Below are positions 1 to 11,104 of a DNA stretch of 64,000 bases, piece after piece. The DNA comes from Oreohelix idahoensis (taxonomy: Eukaryota > Mollusca > Gastropoda > Stylommatophora > Oreohelicidae), in the NCBI GenBank assembly GCA_024509875.1, contig JAMPIV010003412.1, forward strand, positions 124,001 through 188,000, in the 5' to 3' direction. Position 1 is the first letter of the stretch. Each line of letters starts with the position of its first letter. The notes beneath the pieces are model-generated. The model made no database searches. It saw nothing but the letters and a program-made list of their open reading frames with translations, and had not been told where the DNA came from. The translations under genes were made by a program, and so were the position numbers.

Positions 1-1484
1 GTTGTCTTGTAGTCTGCTGATGATGTCTGGGTTTGTTGACCCCCTTGATAGCTGGTATCAGAGTAAACCAACATATGGCCACCAAAAATGATAAAGGTGT
101 GCCAAAATGCCCGGTTAAACCAACGACTGGCCACCAAAAATGATAAGGGTGGATTTAGGCTAAATGATAATGGTGCGCCACAATGCCAGGTACGTTAGCT
201 CCGTATAAGATTGACGACCACTTGCCACCCCTATCGACACCTGGTATTAAAGTGCAAGATGTAGGTGTCTTCTCTGATTTTAGGATGTTGCTGTGTATGT
301 GGTAGTAGAACAGTTCACAGGGTATAACACAGGCAACATGATGTGTAGAGTCATAGAAATGGTAACTTCGTTGTATAATTTTTTCCATTTATTGCACGCC
401 ACAAAACAGTCAGGATATTTATATCATCAACATAGTTCAACGAGTTCAGCATTCAAAATCATAGAGTTCTAGTTCGTGAAGCTGTATAAATAATATATAT
501 ATAAATTCTGCAACAGTGTCAGCTGCAGATCATCACTGTTCATAGACAATAATAAATATTCCCTTTCTGATGCTAGCAGATCAGATGTATACAATCAGTC
601 CGTTTACTGTCTGCACGTGAATAGCATACATGGATTACAGGTCAGCTCGACCTTTATAACCTTCCTAAGTCTAACCATCTGACTTGGACGTGATCTCTGA
701 TATAACGAATCCTGGAACACAGACAATAGTCTTGTTGGTCTAGAGCGACCCGTATATATATAACTAGTTCAGGTATAAAGATACCGGTGACTTAATCCTA
801 GTCAAAGTACCTCTCCATTTTGAATCACACAGGCGAGCAAAAAGGCGACAAAATGACGAACCTCTAGATGATAGCATAAAGTTCGATACAAGAGGAATTA
901 CCTTATTTCGGAAAATCAACCATGAACATATGCCTCCAGGCAGGCTTGAATAATACTGGGAAATAGTCTAGTTAGCTAACTAACTCACAAAGACAATGTA
1001 TTTCCCTCAGAAAATCACAAGACGCAGGTCGCGTCTGCTCGCGACTTAGACCATTTCTAAACTCCCCGAGCTGGCCGGAACAACCAACGAAAACCAGGTC
1101 GAGACATGCGCAGAACGACAATCTCTGAGTCGCCGTTCACAATAAGACGATTCTAAGAACATTCGAGATAAAAGTCTTACACAGTCACGCCTTTTATGGT
1201 CATGAAAAGAAGCGTTAAGAAAGGTTTCAGGCATCTACAACAGTTGACTGATACTACCAAATAAGGAGATATGGTCACGCTTCGTTCAAGAAATTATAGA
1301 CCGAACGTGTCTCTATACAAGAGAAGGCAAACTCCTAAAAAATTGTAGTCTCGATAACTCGGATTATGTCCCTTTGACTGTAAAAAACATAATACACACT
1401 TCAGTCAAAAAATGATCATACATACGAAAAATGATCATACAAAGGCTTCGAAAAAAGTAATTATTTGTGCGTAACAGATATGTA
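1..1484. other. Gene-free stretch with short imperfect direct repeats
   Basis: No coding frame or known element is recognisable. Two near-identical 23-bp stretches (77-99 and 129-151, core GGCCACCAAAAATGATAA) and a related one near 163-187 form a small degenerate direct repeat. Frames of 60-80 residues here have no family signature. Probably intronic or intergenic filler. Confidence 0.5.
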
Positions 1485-1489
1485 CGGCA

Positions 1490-1619
1490 TTATCTCTCTC
1501 TAATACTCTCAACATCTACGACCTTCTCTCTCTAATATTTTCAATATGTACTGCATTCTCTCTCTCTAATAATGCCAACATCTACGACCTTCTCTTTCTA
1601 ATATTATCAGCATGTACGG

Positions 1620-1654
<35 letters not shown>

Positions 1655-2107
1655 ATACTGTCATCACGTACGACGTTCTCTATCTCTCTAATACTCACAA
1701 CATGTACAACTGTCTCTCTCTCTCTCTCTCTTTTGCTTTAATATTGTCAACACATAAGACTTTTTCTCTCTCTCTCTATACACGCAACATGTACGATTGT
1801 CTCTCTGTCTCTCTCACTCTCTCTCTCTCTAATACTATCAACATGTTGGACTTTCTCTCTTGCTAATATTGTCAACATATACGACCTTCTCTCTCTCGCT
1901 CTCTCTCTCTCTCTACAACTGTTAACATGTACGACCTTCTCTCTCTGTTTGTCTCTCTACAACTGTCAACATGTACGATCTTCTCTCTCTCTGTCTCTCT
2001 ACAACTGTGAACATGTACGACCTTCTCTCTCTCTGTCTCTCTACAACTGTGAACATGTACGACCTTCTCTCTCTGTCTGTCTCTCTACAACTGTCAACAG
2101 GTACGAC

Positions 2108-2152
<45 letters not shown>

Positions 2153-2261
2153 ACAACTGTCAACATGCACGACCTTCTCTTTCTGTCATTCTCTCTATAA
2201 CTGTCAACATGTAAGACCTTCTCTATGTAACTCTATCTTTCTACAACTGTCAACATGTACG

Positions 2262-2344
<83 letters not shown>

Positions 2345-2541
2345 AACTGTCAACATGTAAGACTTTCTCTCTGTCTCTCTAACTTTCTACAACTGTCAAC
2401 ATGTAAAACCTTCTTTCTCTCTGTCTCTCTACAACTGTCAACATGTAAGACCTTCTCTCTCTGTCTGTCTCTCTACAACTGTCACCATGTACGACGTTCT
2501 CTCTCTGTATGTCTCTCTACAACTGTCAACATGTCTCTCTA
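1490..2541. repeat. Pyrimidine-rich degenerate tandem array (about 40-bp unit), left part
   Basis: Units have the form CTACAACTGTCAACATGTA, then CGACCTTCTC, then a variable CT run. They repeat about 20 times, with early copies reading CTAATACTNTCAACATGTA. The internal CT runs vary from a few to more than 60 bases, so the array is a hybrid of minisatellite and CT microsatellite. The same unit resumes at 8630, showing that the LTR element at 2542-8629 landed inside it. Serine/leucine-rich frames across it are artefacts of the CT repeat. Confidence 0.9.
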
Positions 2542-3246
2542 TGTTATGAGTAAAGTTCATAACATGTATGTCGATATCAATATAGTTCGACATGTAGTTG
2601 ATTTGTTTATGAGACCGTTGCCCTGGTTTCAGGAAGTGACGTCATTACTTTTGGTGGCCTAAAGTGCAGACGCCAGTTTTGCAGTCTGCTAACTAAAGCG
2701 TCCCTTGGCTTTTCAATTCGCTGTGGTGTCTCTTCAAGGCGTTGGACGTATGTGTTTTATGCTCCTGAGTGTTTGAAGATTTACTGGTCATATTCCTTTG
2801 TATTCCATCTTTGGATCCTCCATACACCTCCGTGTGAGGATGCCAGTATTTATGTAAGAGGAATGATGTGGGACCTGATGAACGTGAGTTGAATTATTAT
2901 AATAAAAACTGTGTGGAAATGTCTTCGACATCGTTCCAGCTATAAGACTGTACAGCGACACTAGAGACTGTCTAGTTGATGCCATAACTTTATGTGCATA
3001 TTATCAAGAGATATTTGGAGCTTCAAAATGTTTATTAAATCGGTATGTGAATCGTCCAACCTGGCCTTTGGAGTGTCGCTCATGTTTTGAAGTATACGGC
3101 TTTTTGGGCGGGGATTGAATGGACATACCCTATTTGTGCTTGGTTTGGAATCATTGTTTGATTCTATGTGAATTAATCAAATATATATATCTGAAGGACT
3201 TCTACTTCAATATAAGAATAATAAGCCCATAAAAAGGACCGTATCA
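2542..3246 (+). repeat. 5' LTR
   Basis: A 705-bp long terminal repeat that begins TGTTATGAG and ends CGTATCA, giving TG...CA ends. It aligns over its whole length with 7926-8629. The right copy ends TTA instead of TCA, a single change in the terminus. The boundary is fixed by the CTCTA duplication immediately outside. Confidence 0.92.
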
Positions 3247-3247
3247 A

Positions 3248-3265
3248 TGGGGGCCAGAGCCTAAG
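3248..3265 (+). promoter_or_regulatory. Primer-binding site of the LTR element
   Basis: Starting one base after the left LTR, the sequence reads TGGGGGCCAGAGCC. A TGG start directly after the LTR is the complement of a tRNA CCA end, as expected for a minus-strand primer site. Which tRNA primes cannot be decided by eye. Confidence 0.7.
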
Positions 3266-4383
3266 GATCTTTGTTATCCAGCTTAAGGAAGAAATATTTC
3301 AAGTCGGCATTTTTTTCAAGTAAATGCAAATTTCCAAGATGGCGACCTGCATCGTCTGCCGATCGATATGAAGAATTGAGAAACGTTATTTCAAGAAGTA
3401 TTGTTTACTGCACTTCAAAGGTGAAGTTATCATCCAGGAAAAGACTGTCCTGCACTACATACGAGTTCCTGTATTACATGTGATGCCTGAATATGGCGTA
3501 TTTTATGAAGATGATGGACCAAAGTGATGTCCAGTTCAAGTCAGCTGTTTGTGACTTCTAGGCCTAACCTGGTCTACTCTGAAAGATTTTCATCGTTCCT
3601 TGCTGAGAGTGACGTGAAATCCAAGAGGAAATTTTTACTGGCATAACAGATGAGTATATTTACGGTTACATACAACCTGTGTTACGGATGAGATTGTTTG
3701 CCAGAGTTTTTTTTTTTTTTTTGGGGGGGGGGGGGGGGGTTTTTGTATTTTCGTGTTTTAATGTGCTGTGCCTAGTGGGAGGCTGGTGGGACTTGTGAAT
3801 TTTCTTCATACCTAGTCTATATGGTCGAGAAACTTCATAAGTGTTCTTTAGGGTCTGGTTTATGATGTTCTCAAATAGCGGGGCCGGCATTACAAAGCTG
3901 TGAGTTATCTGCTGCTATTGAGATCACCATTACCTTTGTTTGTTAGTTGTGCTGTAATGTTAATTGGCAAGTTTGCTTTTGTGGTTTAGTTGGTTGTAAT
4001 TTTTTATTTAGTTGTTATCCATTATTGTTTGTGATATTGTTGCTCTAACCTTGCTATCCCTAATTTATTAGATGTCATGCATGTTGTAAACTCGTGCTTG
4101 TCTTGTCATATGTGTGATAGACCTGCATTTTATTCAATTGTTCTAATTCAGATATTTCTGCCTTAGTATTTTCTTCATTTAGCTCTTGTCACTGTATTTA
4201 GTCATCTTGTTTGTATCTCTGTTCTTTAGTGCTCCATACTTGACATTTACTATAATATCTATTATTGCATACAGTTGGGTGAATTTGATGTGGTGAAATA
4301 ATTGTTGAATATATTGCTGACATATTCATTATATAATATTTACATTATTGTATAGCTATTGGAAAGCACAATAATTGTAAAAT
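3266..4383 (+). other. Long untranslated leader of the LTR element
   Basis: About 1.1 kb lies between the primer-binding site and the gag start, with no long frame. It contains a striking homopolymer junction at about 3705-3740: a run of T followed by a run of about 17 G. Such a leader would normally hold packaging and dimerisation signals, but no specific one can be assigned here. Confidence 0.6.
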
Positions 4384-5455
4384 ATGGCTACCTTGGAGTA
4401 TTTTATTAACATTAGAAAAGAATGTGGTAAGGAAGGTGAAGCATCTACTGAGTTAAAGAGGGTGGAGGATGCAGCCAGAGATCAAAGAAATTTGGAGAGA
4501 GACGAGAAGAAGGCAGCTGAAGAAATACAATTATCTGAAAAAAGAAGACAAGAAGAAATGGAATTAGCTGAAAAAAGAAGAGCTGAAGAATTGGCTGAAA
4601 AAAGAAGAGAAGAAAAATTAGCTAAGGAGAGAAGAGCAGAAGAAATGGCTCTTGAAAAAGAAAAATTGGCCTATGCTCAGGCTGAATTAAAAGCCCAACA
4701 AGCTCAGGCTGAGATAAGAGCTCAACAAGAACTGAGAATGGCAGAATTGGAAATTGAAAAATTAAGACTAAAACAACCACAGGTTAATCCTATGAATGGT
4801 GAAGTTAGAAATAAAGATCATTCTGCTAATTTTAAGATCAATCTGCCAAAAGTTAACTCAAATATCGACGATATTTCATGTTTCGTCAATAGATACGAGA
4901 CCTATTGTCAAGAGTTTAATATTGATAGAGCTACCTGGTCTAGTAAGCTCAGGAACTTATTAGTAGGTGATGCACTTACTGCAGTCTGTGCTATGGATGG
5001 TCACACGAGAAAAGACTATGAAGCTGTAAAAGTCTTGCTACTTAAGAAGTATCAATTGGATGAAAATGGCTACAGGTTGAAATTTAAGTCATTATTACCA
5101 GATTCAGCAAAAGATTTTACTGAATTTATTTCATCTGTTAAGCTGTACTTTTCTAGATGGGTTGACTTGTCCTAAATTAAAAAACACTTTTGATGGACTA
5201 TCTGATTTGATTCTGAGAGACAAGGTTTTGTCTTCTATTAGTGGAGAATTTTTGTCATTCCTGCAGGAGAGGAAACCAGAGAATTTAGCTAACCTTGAAA
5301 CTCTTGGTCGTCAATATCAAGTTGCTCATCCGAGTAGGAATCTTAGTAAGAATAACATTAAGAATTCACTGCCAGTGGCATCTGCTAGGACTGTAAATTA
5401 TAATACACCTAGGCAGAGATCTAACAGCATTGATATAAACTATAGAGTTAATTAA
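4384..5455 (+). pseudogene. gag: gag of the LTR element (frameshifted)
   Basis: The first frame starts at ATG 4384 and runs to 5175. Residues 1-135 are a highly charged predicted coiled coil built of repeated AEKRR/EE blocks. From about residue 150 a capsid-like region follows (FVNRYETYCQEF, WSSKLRNLLVGDAL, then a KKYQL segment), similar in layout to Ty3/gypsy gag capsids. Near 5160 the reading moves by one base into the next frame, which continues the capsid C-terminal half (5162-5455) until a TAA at 5453. The sequence just beyond, up to 5830, is Asn/Gly/Arg-rich and nucleocapsid-like, with another TAA at 5561. I saw no clear CCHC knuckle. The frameshift could be mutation or, less likely, a programmed slip, since the later stops show decay. 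Confidence 0.8.
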
Positions 5456-5563
5456 AACCATAACTATGGCAATAACAGAGGCAGGTATAATTTTAACAAA
5501 AAATTCCAACAGCCTCAAAGAAATTATAACTCTTATGATGATGGATATTATAATCCACAGTAA

Positions 5564-7195
5564 TCATTCAGACCTAATGATTTTCAAAATAGAGGAGGAT
5601 ATAATGCCAGATCAGGCAGAGGACAAAGGTCATTTCATAGAAATAATGACAATTCTTATAATAATACAGGTTCTCAACAGAACAATAATTTCAGACAGTC
5701 AAGGAACCCTGAACGTTCGAATGCTGTCGTACATGTTGGTGACAATAATCCAGTTCAGAATAATAATGGTTTAGCTAATGCAAATTCATGTAGTGTTGAT
5801 CTATCCAACAGTGCTAATTGTTCTGAATGTAACTTTTTGTTTCAGCCACAGGGCGTTCCAATGCTTCTATGTGGACATTCATTACCGGTCATCTCCTCAT
5901 ATAATGGAAAAGGTTCACTGGTGCTTAATAAAGGATTTGTGAACAACAAACTAGTGTCACTTTTGAGGGACACAGGTTGTACCACGATTGGAGTGCGTAG
6001 GTCGTTGGTGGATCAGTCTGATTATACAGGAAGAGAGGTGAAATGCATTACATTTGGAGGCACAGAGAAATACTATCCAACGGCGGAAGTATTTTTAGAT
6101 ACACCGTACTTCACAGGGAGAACTCTCGTGTGCCCGTTGAATAGTCCCATCGCAGGAATTACATTGGAAAATATTCCTGGCATTCGTGAATGTACAAAGG
6201 ATGATATTGAAAAATGGGAACAACAGCATCTCATATGTGCAAATGCTGTTACAACCAGAGCTCAGGCTCGTGCTCAATTGAATGGTCACATCAAAAGTGA
6301 TAATGTGGTAGATGAGGTGATGAATGATGAGAATGACATTGAAGAGGTGGTGATTAATGAAGAGCATAATAATGATAATAAGAATAATGATAATGAGGAA
6401 AATAATTATGATGAGGTAAATAATAATGAGGAAGAGGAAAGTGATGATAATTTCCAGGTGGAACTTATTGATAAGGAGTCTTTTATTCAAAAACATAATG
6501 ATGATGATTCCTTGAGGAAATTTTTTCTAGTTGCAAGATCAGATGATGTGATGTTTGATAATAATGCAAAACACTGGTATACTTTAAGAAATGGTATTTT
6601 GGTTAGAAATTTTCAGTATTCTACATCTGTAAAGAAACAGATTATGGTACCAGCTTGCTTTCGACCATTTGTTTTACGACATGCCCACAACATTAATTGC
6701 GCGGGTCATTTAGGTATTGCAAGAACAAAGCAAAGGGTTGTGTCACATTTCTTTTGGCCTGGTGTGACAAAAGATGTCAAAGCTTTTTGGTGCACATGCA
6801 CAGTGTGCCAAGGTGTGGCAACAAAAAGGCCTAAACATGATGCGCTGATCCAAGTAGCTGATATTTCCTTGCGTCCATTCGCAAAGATGGCTATTGACCT
6901 TATTGGACGATTAAAGGTCACATCAGCTAGAGGGCATAAATGTGTACTAACATGCATTGATATGTGTACACGATGGCTAAAAGCGATACATTTGAAAACT
7001 ACAACAACTGTTGACATTGCGAATGCGCTATTTTTAGTTTTCAGCAGATTGGGTTTTCCCAAAAACATACTATCTGACCAGGGATCCCAGTTAGTCTCTG
7101 ACGCAATGAAACAGGTGATGAAAATGTTCGGTATGGAACGATCTCTTAGTTCAATATATCACACACAAGCAAATGGTAAAATTGAGACTAAATAG
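5564..7195 (+). pseudogene. pol: Protease-integrase part of pol, RT missing
   Basis: The frame is open from just after the TAA at 5561 to a stop at 7195. It begins with the Asn/Arg-rich gag tail. A retropepsin-like segment follows, with the catalytic DTG triplet at 5969-5977 in the context LLRDTGCTT. Next come a TTRAQARA motif and an acidic Asn/Glu/Asp-rich linker. The integrase follows: an HHCC-type zinc domain (GHLGIARTK, then CTCTVC) and a catalytic core showing D in AIDLIG, D in LSDQGSQ and E in NGKIE. Known families place RT and RNase H between PR and IN, or after IN in the Gmr1-type order. The direct PR-linker-IN junction favours the latter. The frame breaks a few bases after the catalytic Glu. 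Confidence 0.85.
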
Positions 7196-7634
7196 GAGTT
7201 TAAAGCAGATGTTGGGTAAAGTTACCACTAAATATCCACAGGATTGGGACAGGGTCTTGCCCACGATTTTGTTCGCTTACAGAGAAATTCCCAACGAACA
7301 CACCGGGTTCGCTCCATTTGAATTGGTTTTTGGTGCGAAACCTAGGGGACCTATGTCCATTTTAAAACAATTGTTGGTTGGAGCTGATATGAATGAAGAG
7401 GTTCAAACCTCATACCAATATGTTGTCAATTTGAGAAAAAAGATTATCGACGCATGCCAAATAGCAGTGCAGTCGTCAGAAAAGGCAAAATTAAAAGCTC
7501 GTTTGGTTGCTAATCTAAACAGGAAACTACGCCAATTATGGCCGGGTGAGGAAGCCTATGTATTATTACTAAACAAAGACAACAAATTACTTGTGTCATG
7601 GACAGTTAGGTGTTTTGGACGGTGTGCGGTATGA
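7173..7634 (+). pseudogene. Integrase C-terminal part, ends at a deletion junction
   Basis: This frame carries the end of the integrase core and its C-terminal domain. It includes a NRSLKQML helix, the FAYRE and FELVFG motifs typical of Ty3/gypsy integrase tails, and a KLLVSW stretch that normally leads into a Gly-Pro-Tyr/Phe module. Similarity stops right after the Trp at about 7600, and the reading passes into unrelated sequence. This is where a Gmr1-order element would continue to RT and RNase H, so I infer a deletion junction at about 7600-7620. The offset from the upstream frame marks a single-base indel near 7186. Confidence 0.75.
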
Positions 7635-7905
7635 TAGTGCCTGGACTGATATAATCATTTCATTTTTACATGTTGGCTTATTTTGCTATGGTTACCGCAC
7701 ACTGGTATCCTTTGTAGTGGATGGTGTTAGTAATTTTGTTACTAATTTCCACACCTTGAGTGTTTATTTGCCTACTGTGAAGCACAAACTTGAGTGCTAT
7801 ACTGTTCATACCAACAGTGAAATTTGATGTTACCTTCTTTTCACTCCATTAATGTTTTGAAATCACACCGCGTAAATAATGCAAACTTCGTTTCCATTAT
7901 TTAAC
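7635..7905 (+). other. 3' untranslated remnant of the LTR element
   Basis: About 270 bp lie between the end of the integrase similarity and the polypurine tract. There is no RT motif (no YxDD block). The sequence is AT-rich and probably the original 3' untranslated region, brought next to integrase by the internal deletion. Confidence 0.6.
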
Positions 7906-7925
7906 GGGGGGAGGGGGGGAGTAAA
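7906..7925 (+). promoter_or_regulatory. Polypurine tract of the LTR element
   Basis: A run of G broken by one A, then GTAAA, lies directly before the right LTR at 7926. Only one pyrimidine interrupts it. Position and composition fit the plus-strand primer. Confidence 0.8.
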
Positions 7926-8629
7926 TGTTATGAGTAAAGTTCATAACATGTATGTCGATATCAATACAGTTCGACATGTAGTTGATTTGTTTATGAGACC
8001 GTTGCCCTGGTTTCAGGAAGTGACGTCATTGCTTTTGGTGGCCTAAAGTGCAGACGCCAGTTTTGCAGTCTGCTAACTAAAGCGTCCCTTGGCTTTTCAA
8101 TTCGCTGTGTGTCTCTTCAAGGCGTTGGACGTATGTGTTTTATGCTCCTGAGTGTTTGAAGATTTACTGGTCATATTCCTTTGTATTCCATCTCTGGATC
8201 CTCCATACACCTCCGTGTGAGGATGCCAGTATTTATGTAAGAGGAATGATGTGGGACCTGATGAACGTGAGTTGAATTATTATTATAAAAACTGTGTGGA
8301 AATGTCTTCGTCATCGTTCCAGCTATAAGACTGTACAGCGACACTAGAGACTGTCTAGTTAATGCCATAACTTTATGTGCATATTATCAAGAGATATTTG
8401 GAGCTTCAAAATGTTTATTAAATCGTTATGTGAATCGTCCAACCTGGCCTTTGGAGTGTCATTCATGTTTTGAAGTATACGGCTTTTTGGTCGGGGATTG
8501 AATGGACATACCCTATCTGTGCTTGGTTTGGAATCAATGTATGATTCTATGTGAATTAATCAAATATATATATCTGAAGGACTTCTACTTCAATATAAGA
8601 ATAATAAGCCCATAAAAAGGACCGTATTA
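7926..8629 (+). repeat. 3' LTR
   Basis: This 704-bp repeat matches 2542-3246 with about 15 differences counted by eye. It starts TGTTATGAG and ends CGTATTA, followed by the CTCTA duplication at 8630-8634. Confidence 0.92.
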
Positions 8630-8745
8630 CTCTACAACTGTCAACATGTACGACGTTCTCTCTATCTCTCTATACAACTATCAACATGCACGAACTTCTC
8701 TCTCACTACAACTGTCAACATGTCCGAACTTCTCTCTATCTACAT
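8630..8745. repeat. Right part of the tandem array split by the LTR element
   Basis: Three degenerate units of CTACAACTGTCAACATGTA with CT-rich spacers continue the array that stops at 2541. Joining 2541 to 8635 restores the unit, confirming insertion of the LTR element into the array. Confidence 0.85.
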
Positions 8746-9035
8746 TTTAAAAATATTTTCTCATCTATTAGTTATTATTTAAAAAAAATTATGGTCACCC
8801 TTTAATATTTTCTCATTCGATTTTAATGCTGCCTATGCACCAGTTGTATTTGACTATTTGTGTAGTGATTGTTCAAGACTGACACCTATACAACAACATT
8901 GTTTCAACGTTACTAATGACTCCATTCCTCACTTCCAGTTTTGGAGTTTTTTTTTCTTTTTCGTACGCCCGCTATTACTCGAGGTGAAATCTCAGGTTAA
9001 TGTCTAACCTGAGACTGATTTTTACGTGAGTATCC
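8746..9035. other. Unassigned stretch with a perfect hairpin
   Basis: No gene is seen. At 8989-9013 the decamer TCTCAGGTTA is followed after five bases by its exact reverse complement TAACCTGAGA. This is a 10-bp stem of unknown role, possibly the edge of a small repeat. Confidence 0.4.
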
Positions 9036-9230
9036 CTTTTTTCTTGCACAGAGACAGGTGTCTCTCGCCATTCAGGCAGATACTCGCCGATTTCGGAGGT
9101 ACCCATTAGAGCTGTGTCGGCTCAGAAGCCGCCAGTCCCTGGTCGACGACACTTCTTCAAATGTCCGCGCCATGGCTCGAGTTAATCTAATCCAAATCAC
9201 GGTCGACGAAAATTCTTAATTTTGGAGTCT
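9036..9230 (-). repeat. SINE-like fragment
   Basis: On the minus strand this holds a GC-rich block with GAGCCGACACAGCTC, a short gap and ATGGGTACC. It resembles the central block of the SINEs at 31902-32143 and 37610-37877. No tRNA-like head with clear A and B boxes is visible, so this is a fragment or a different head type. Confidence 0.4.
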
Positions 9231-9311
9231 TAATTATTAATGTATCTTTTACTTCCACAATATGGACCACCAAGCCTCTATAACCTTTAATTAGTTTAAA
9301 TAGTTTAGTTT

Positions 9312-9438
<127 letters not shown>

Positions 9439-9636
9439 ATATTATTATTATTAGTATTATTACTAATATAATTCTCTAACAACGTCCGTCCCGTCCCACA
9501 CAAACGTTTTGTTGCGGTTTGTAACTTATATAAAAGTCGTGTTTTTCTGGCCTTTGCACTAACTGCACGATGTTTAGTATAGCACGCATCTTTTGCTCAC
9601 CAAAGTTGCAGCTGTATTTTAAATAATTATTAGAAA

Positions 9637-9880
9637 GTAAGTTGCTTATCCTTTACAGGACGTGGCAATCAACCCCAGCTTTAATTGGCTGTTTGTGATT
9701 TTTCTAGGTAATTGTTTCATTCAGTAGTTTGCCATTGCTTTCTGAACGGTACGGCGCTTATACCATTGTTTAAAATCCACACAAAGCGATCTGCTACCAA
9801 ACCGCCTGCAGCAGGTTTCGAACCTGGTATATCTGGATTATGAAATTGCGTTCATATCCATTAGGCCACAGACGCCGACA
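9637..9880 (-). mobile_element. tRNA-headed SINE, copy 1 (family A)
   Basis: A 244-bp element read on the minus strand. Its head has an A-box-like TGGCCTAATGGAT and a B-box GGTTCGAAACC about 40 bases apart, as in a tRNA-derived pol III promoter. A body common to copy 2 at 49962-50212 follows. It is flanked by a target duplication AATTATTAGAAA (9625-9636 and 9880-9891, sharing one base), typical of LINE-mobilised SINEs. It is not a functional tRNA gene, because the acceptor stem does not pair. Confidence 0.88.
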
Positions 9881-10059
9881 ATTATTAGAAAACATGTTGT
9901 AAATTGTCAAAAATCTACAATATATTTTATTGCTATTATTATTTTTTTGCCTTTTGATGGTTTCCCTTTGACAGAGTATAAGTTACATCCCTTGAAAAAC
10001 AAAAGCTAACATTTTTTTTTCACCAAAGTTGAGTTTGGAAATTACAACAATTATGCAAC

Positions 10060-10500
10060 AGTTCTTTGTCAGTGGAAGTAAGAAAGAGAGTTCTTCTGTC
10101 CTGACATATGGAAGTGAGCCATGGACAATTAGTAAACAAGTAGGAAAAGCACTGGAGACCACGTAGACGTGGTGTTACAGAATAATGTTAACTATACCAT
10201 GAACAGTTCACATGAGTCATGAGGTTGTCATGAAAGAGGCCAACATGCAAAGGAAGCTTATTCCTGAAGTTTAGAAGAAAGCAACCCACTTTCTGTGGAC
10301 ATATTATGAGAAACAGGAAGCTGGAGTATATCATGACAATAGGAAAGATAGAAGGCGACAAAAAGAGAAGATTCTGGACAGTTTGACATCATGGCACGGA
10401 AAGACGTTAACGACAGAATTGATTAATAGTACTGTAGACAGGAAGTTGTGGAGAGACATGATCACATATGCCACCAGGCATGGTACATGAAAACGAAGAT
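10060..10500 (+). pseudogene. LINE ORF2 C-terminal fragment (RTE/L2-like tail)
   Basis: Conceptual translation, with several stops and shifts, gives SYGSEPWTISKQ, then an FLW-TYYEKQ segment, KDRRRQKEKILD and LWRDMITYATRHGT. These blocks are the usual C-terminal end of an invertebrate LINE reverse transcriptase (the TYGxExWT block, a GH-zone, and a final W-x-x-M...A-x-R block). The 5' part is absent, as expected for a truncated insertion. Confidence 0.75.
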
Positions 10501-10667
10501 TCTTTAGGAAGGAAGATACAACACTACGAGTTAAAACTGAAGATTAAATCAGATATGTCATGCATCATAACAAGACGGTATGCATGCCATTCAAGTAGAA
10601 ATAGTGCCATCTTTAGGACATGTAACAGAAAGAGAACACTATAATTAAAAATTTTGACGGTTTACTT

Positions 10668-10790
10668 ATATCTTCTTCTTCCGTCCTTAGCCAAAGACCG
10701 ACCAAGCAGTCAGTGGCCATTACGCCTTGCGGCGTCTTAGGGCAACAAGAAATTATCCGTTGTTCCGTTACGCCTAAAGGCGTTTATTGG
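10668..10790 (-). repeat. 3' end of a LINE (GAA-tailed family)
   Basis: Read on the minus strand, this matches the terminal part of the element at 44090-44668: GACTGCTT, a short gap, GGCTAAGGA, then a GAAGAAGA tail. Only the last ~120 bp are present. Confidence 0.65.
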
Positions 10791-10867
10791 TACAACAGAA
10801 TATTAATTGTTGTTTCCGTAATCAATGTGACAAGCAAGCGGTTGATCAATCCGCTGTGCCCGGTTTA

Positions 10868-11019
<152 letters not shown>

Positions 11020-11104
11020 AGAAATTATAATCTTAATGCTTTCTTTTAGAAAACCAAAAAGATAGATGTATGTGTGTTTGCACAGAGTAGGATTGAAATC
11101 ACAT

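Larger units (their letters stand above)
2542..8629 (+). mobile_element. Complete LTR retrotransposon, Ty3/gypsy-like with PR-IN order, RT/RNase H deleted
   Basis: The element is 6,088 bp with LTRs at 2542-3246 and 7926-8629. It is flanked by the 5-bp target duplication CTCTA (2537-2541 and 8630-8634). A primer-binding site follows the left LTR and a G/A-rich polypurine tract precedes the right one. By eye the LTRs differ at about 14 bases plus a 1-bp indel in 705, so insertion is fairly recent. Inside are gag, protease and integrase, but no reverse transcriptase or RNase H anywhere. Protease runs directly into integrase, which is the gene order of the Gmr1-type clade, where RT follows IN. 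The copy has frameshifts near 5160 and 7186 and in-frame stops at 5453 and 5561, so it is dead and could move only in trans. Confidence 0.9.

Noticed and set aside
1612..2662. Ser/Leu-rich proteins
   Set aside because: Pure CT-repeat translation; the last of them runs into the 5' LTR.
5155..5175. Programmed gag-pol frameshift
   Set aside because: The shift falls inside the capsid region, not at the end of gag, and stops occur further on, so mutation is the simpler reading.
6095..6496. Minus-strand 133-residue Ile-rich protein inside the LTR element
   Set aside because: Shadow of the acidic Asn/Asp/Glu linker between protease and integrase.
8989..9013. Rho-independent terminator
   Set aside because: A perfect 10-bp stem is present but there is no T-run, and bacterial terminators are not expected in animal DNA.
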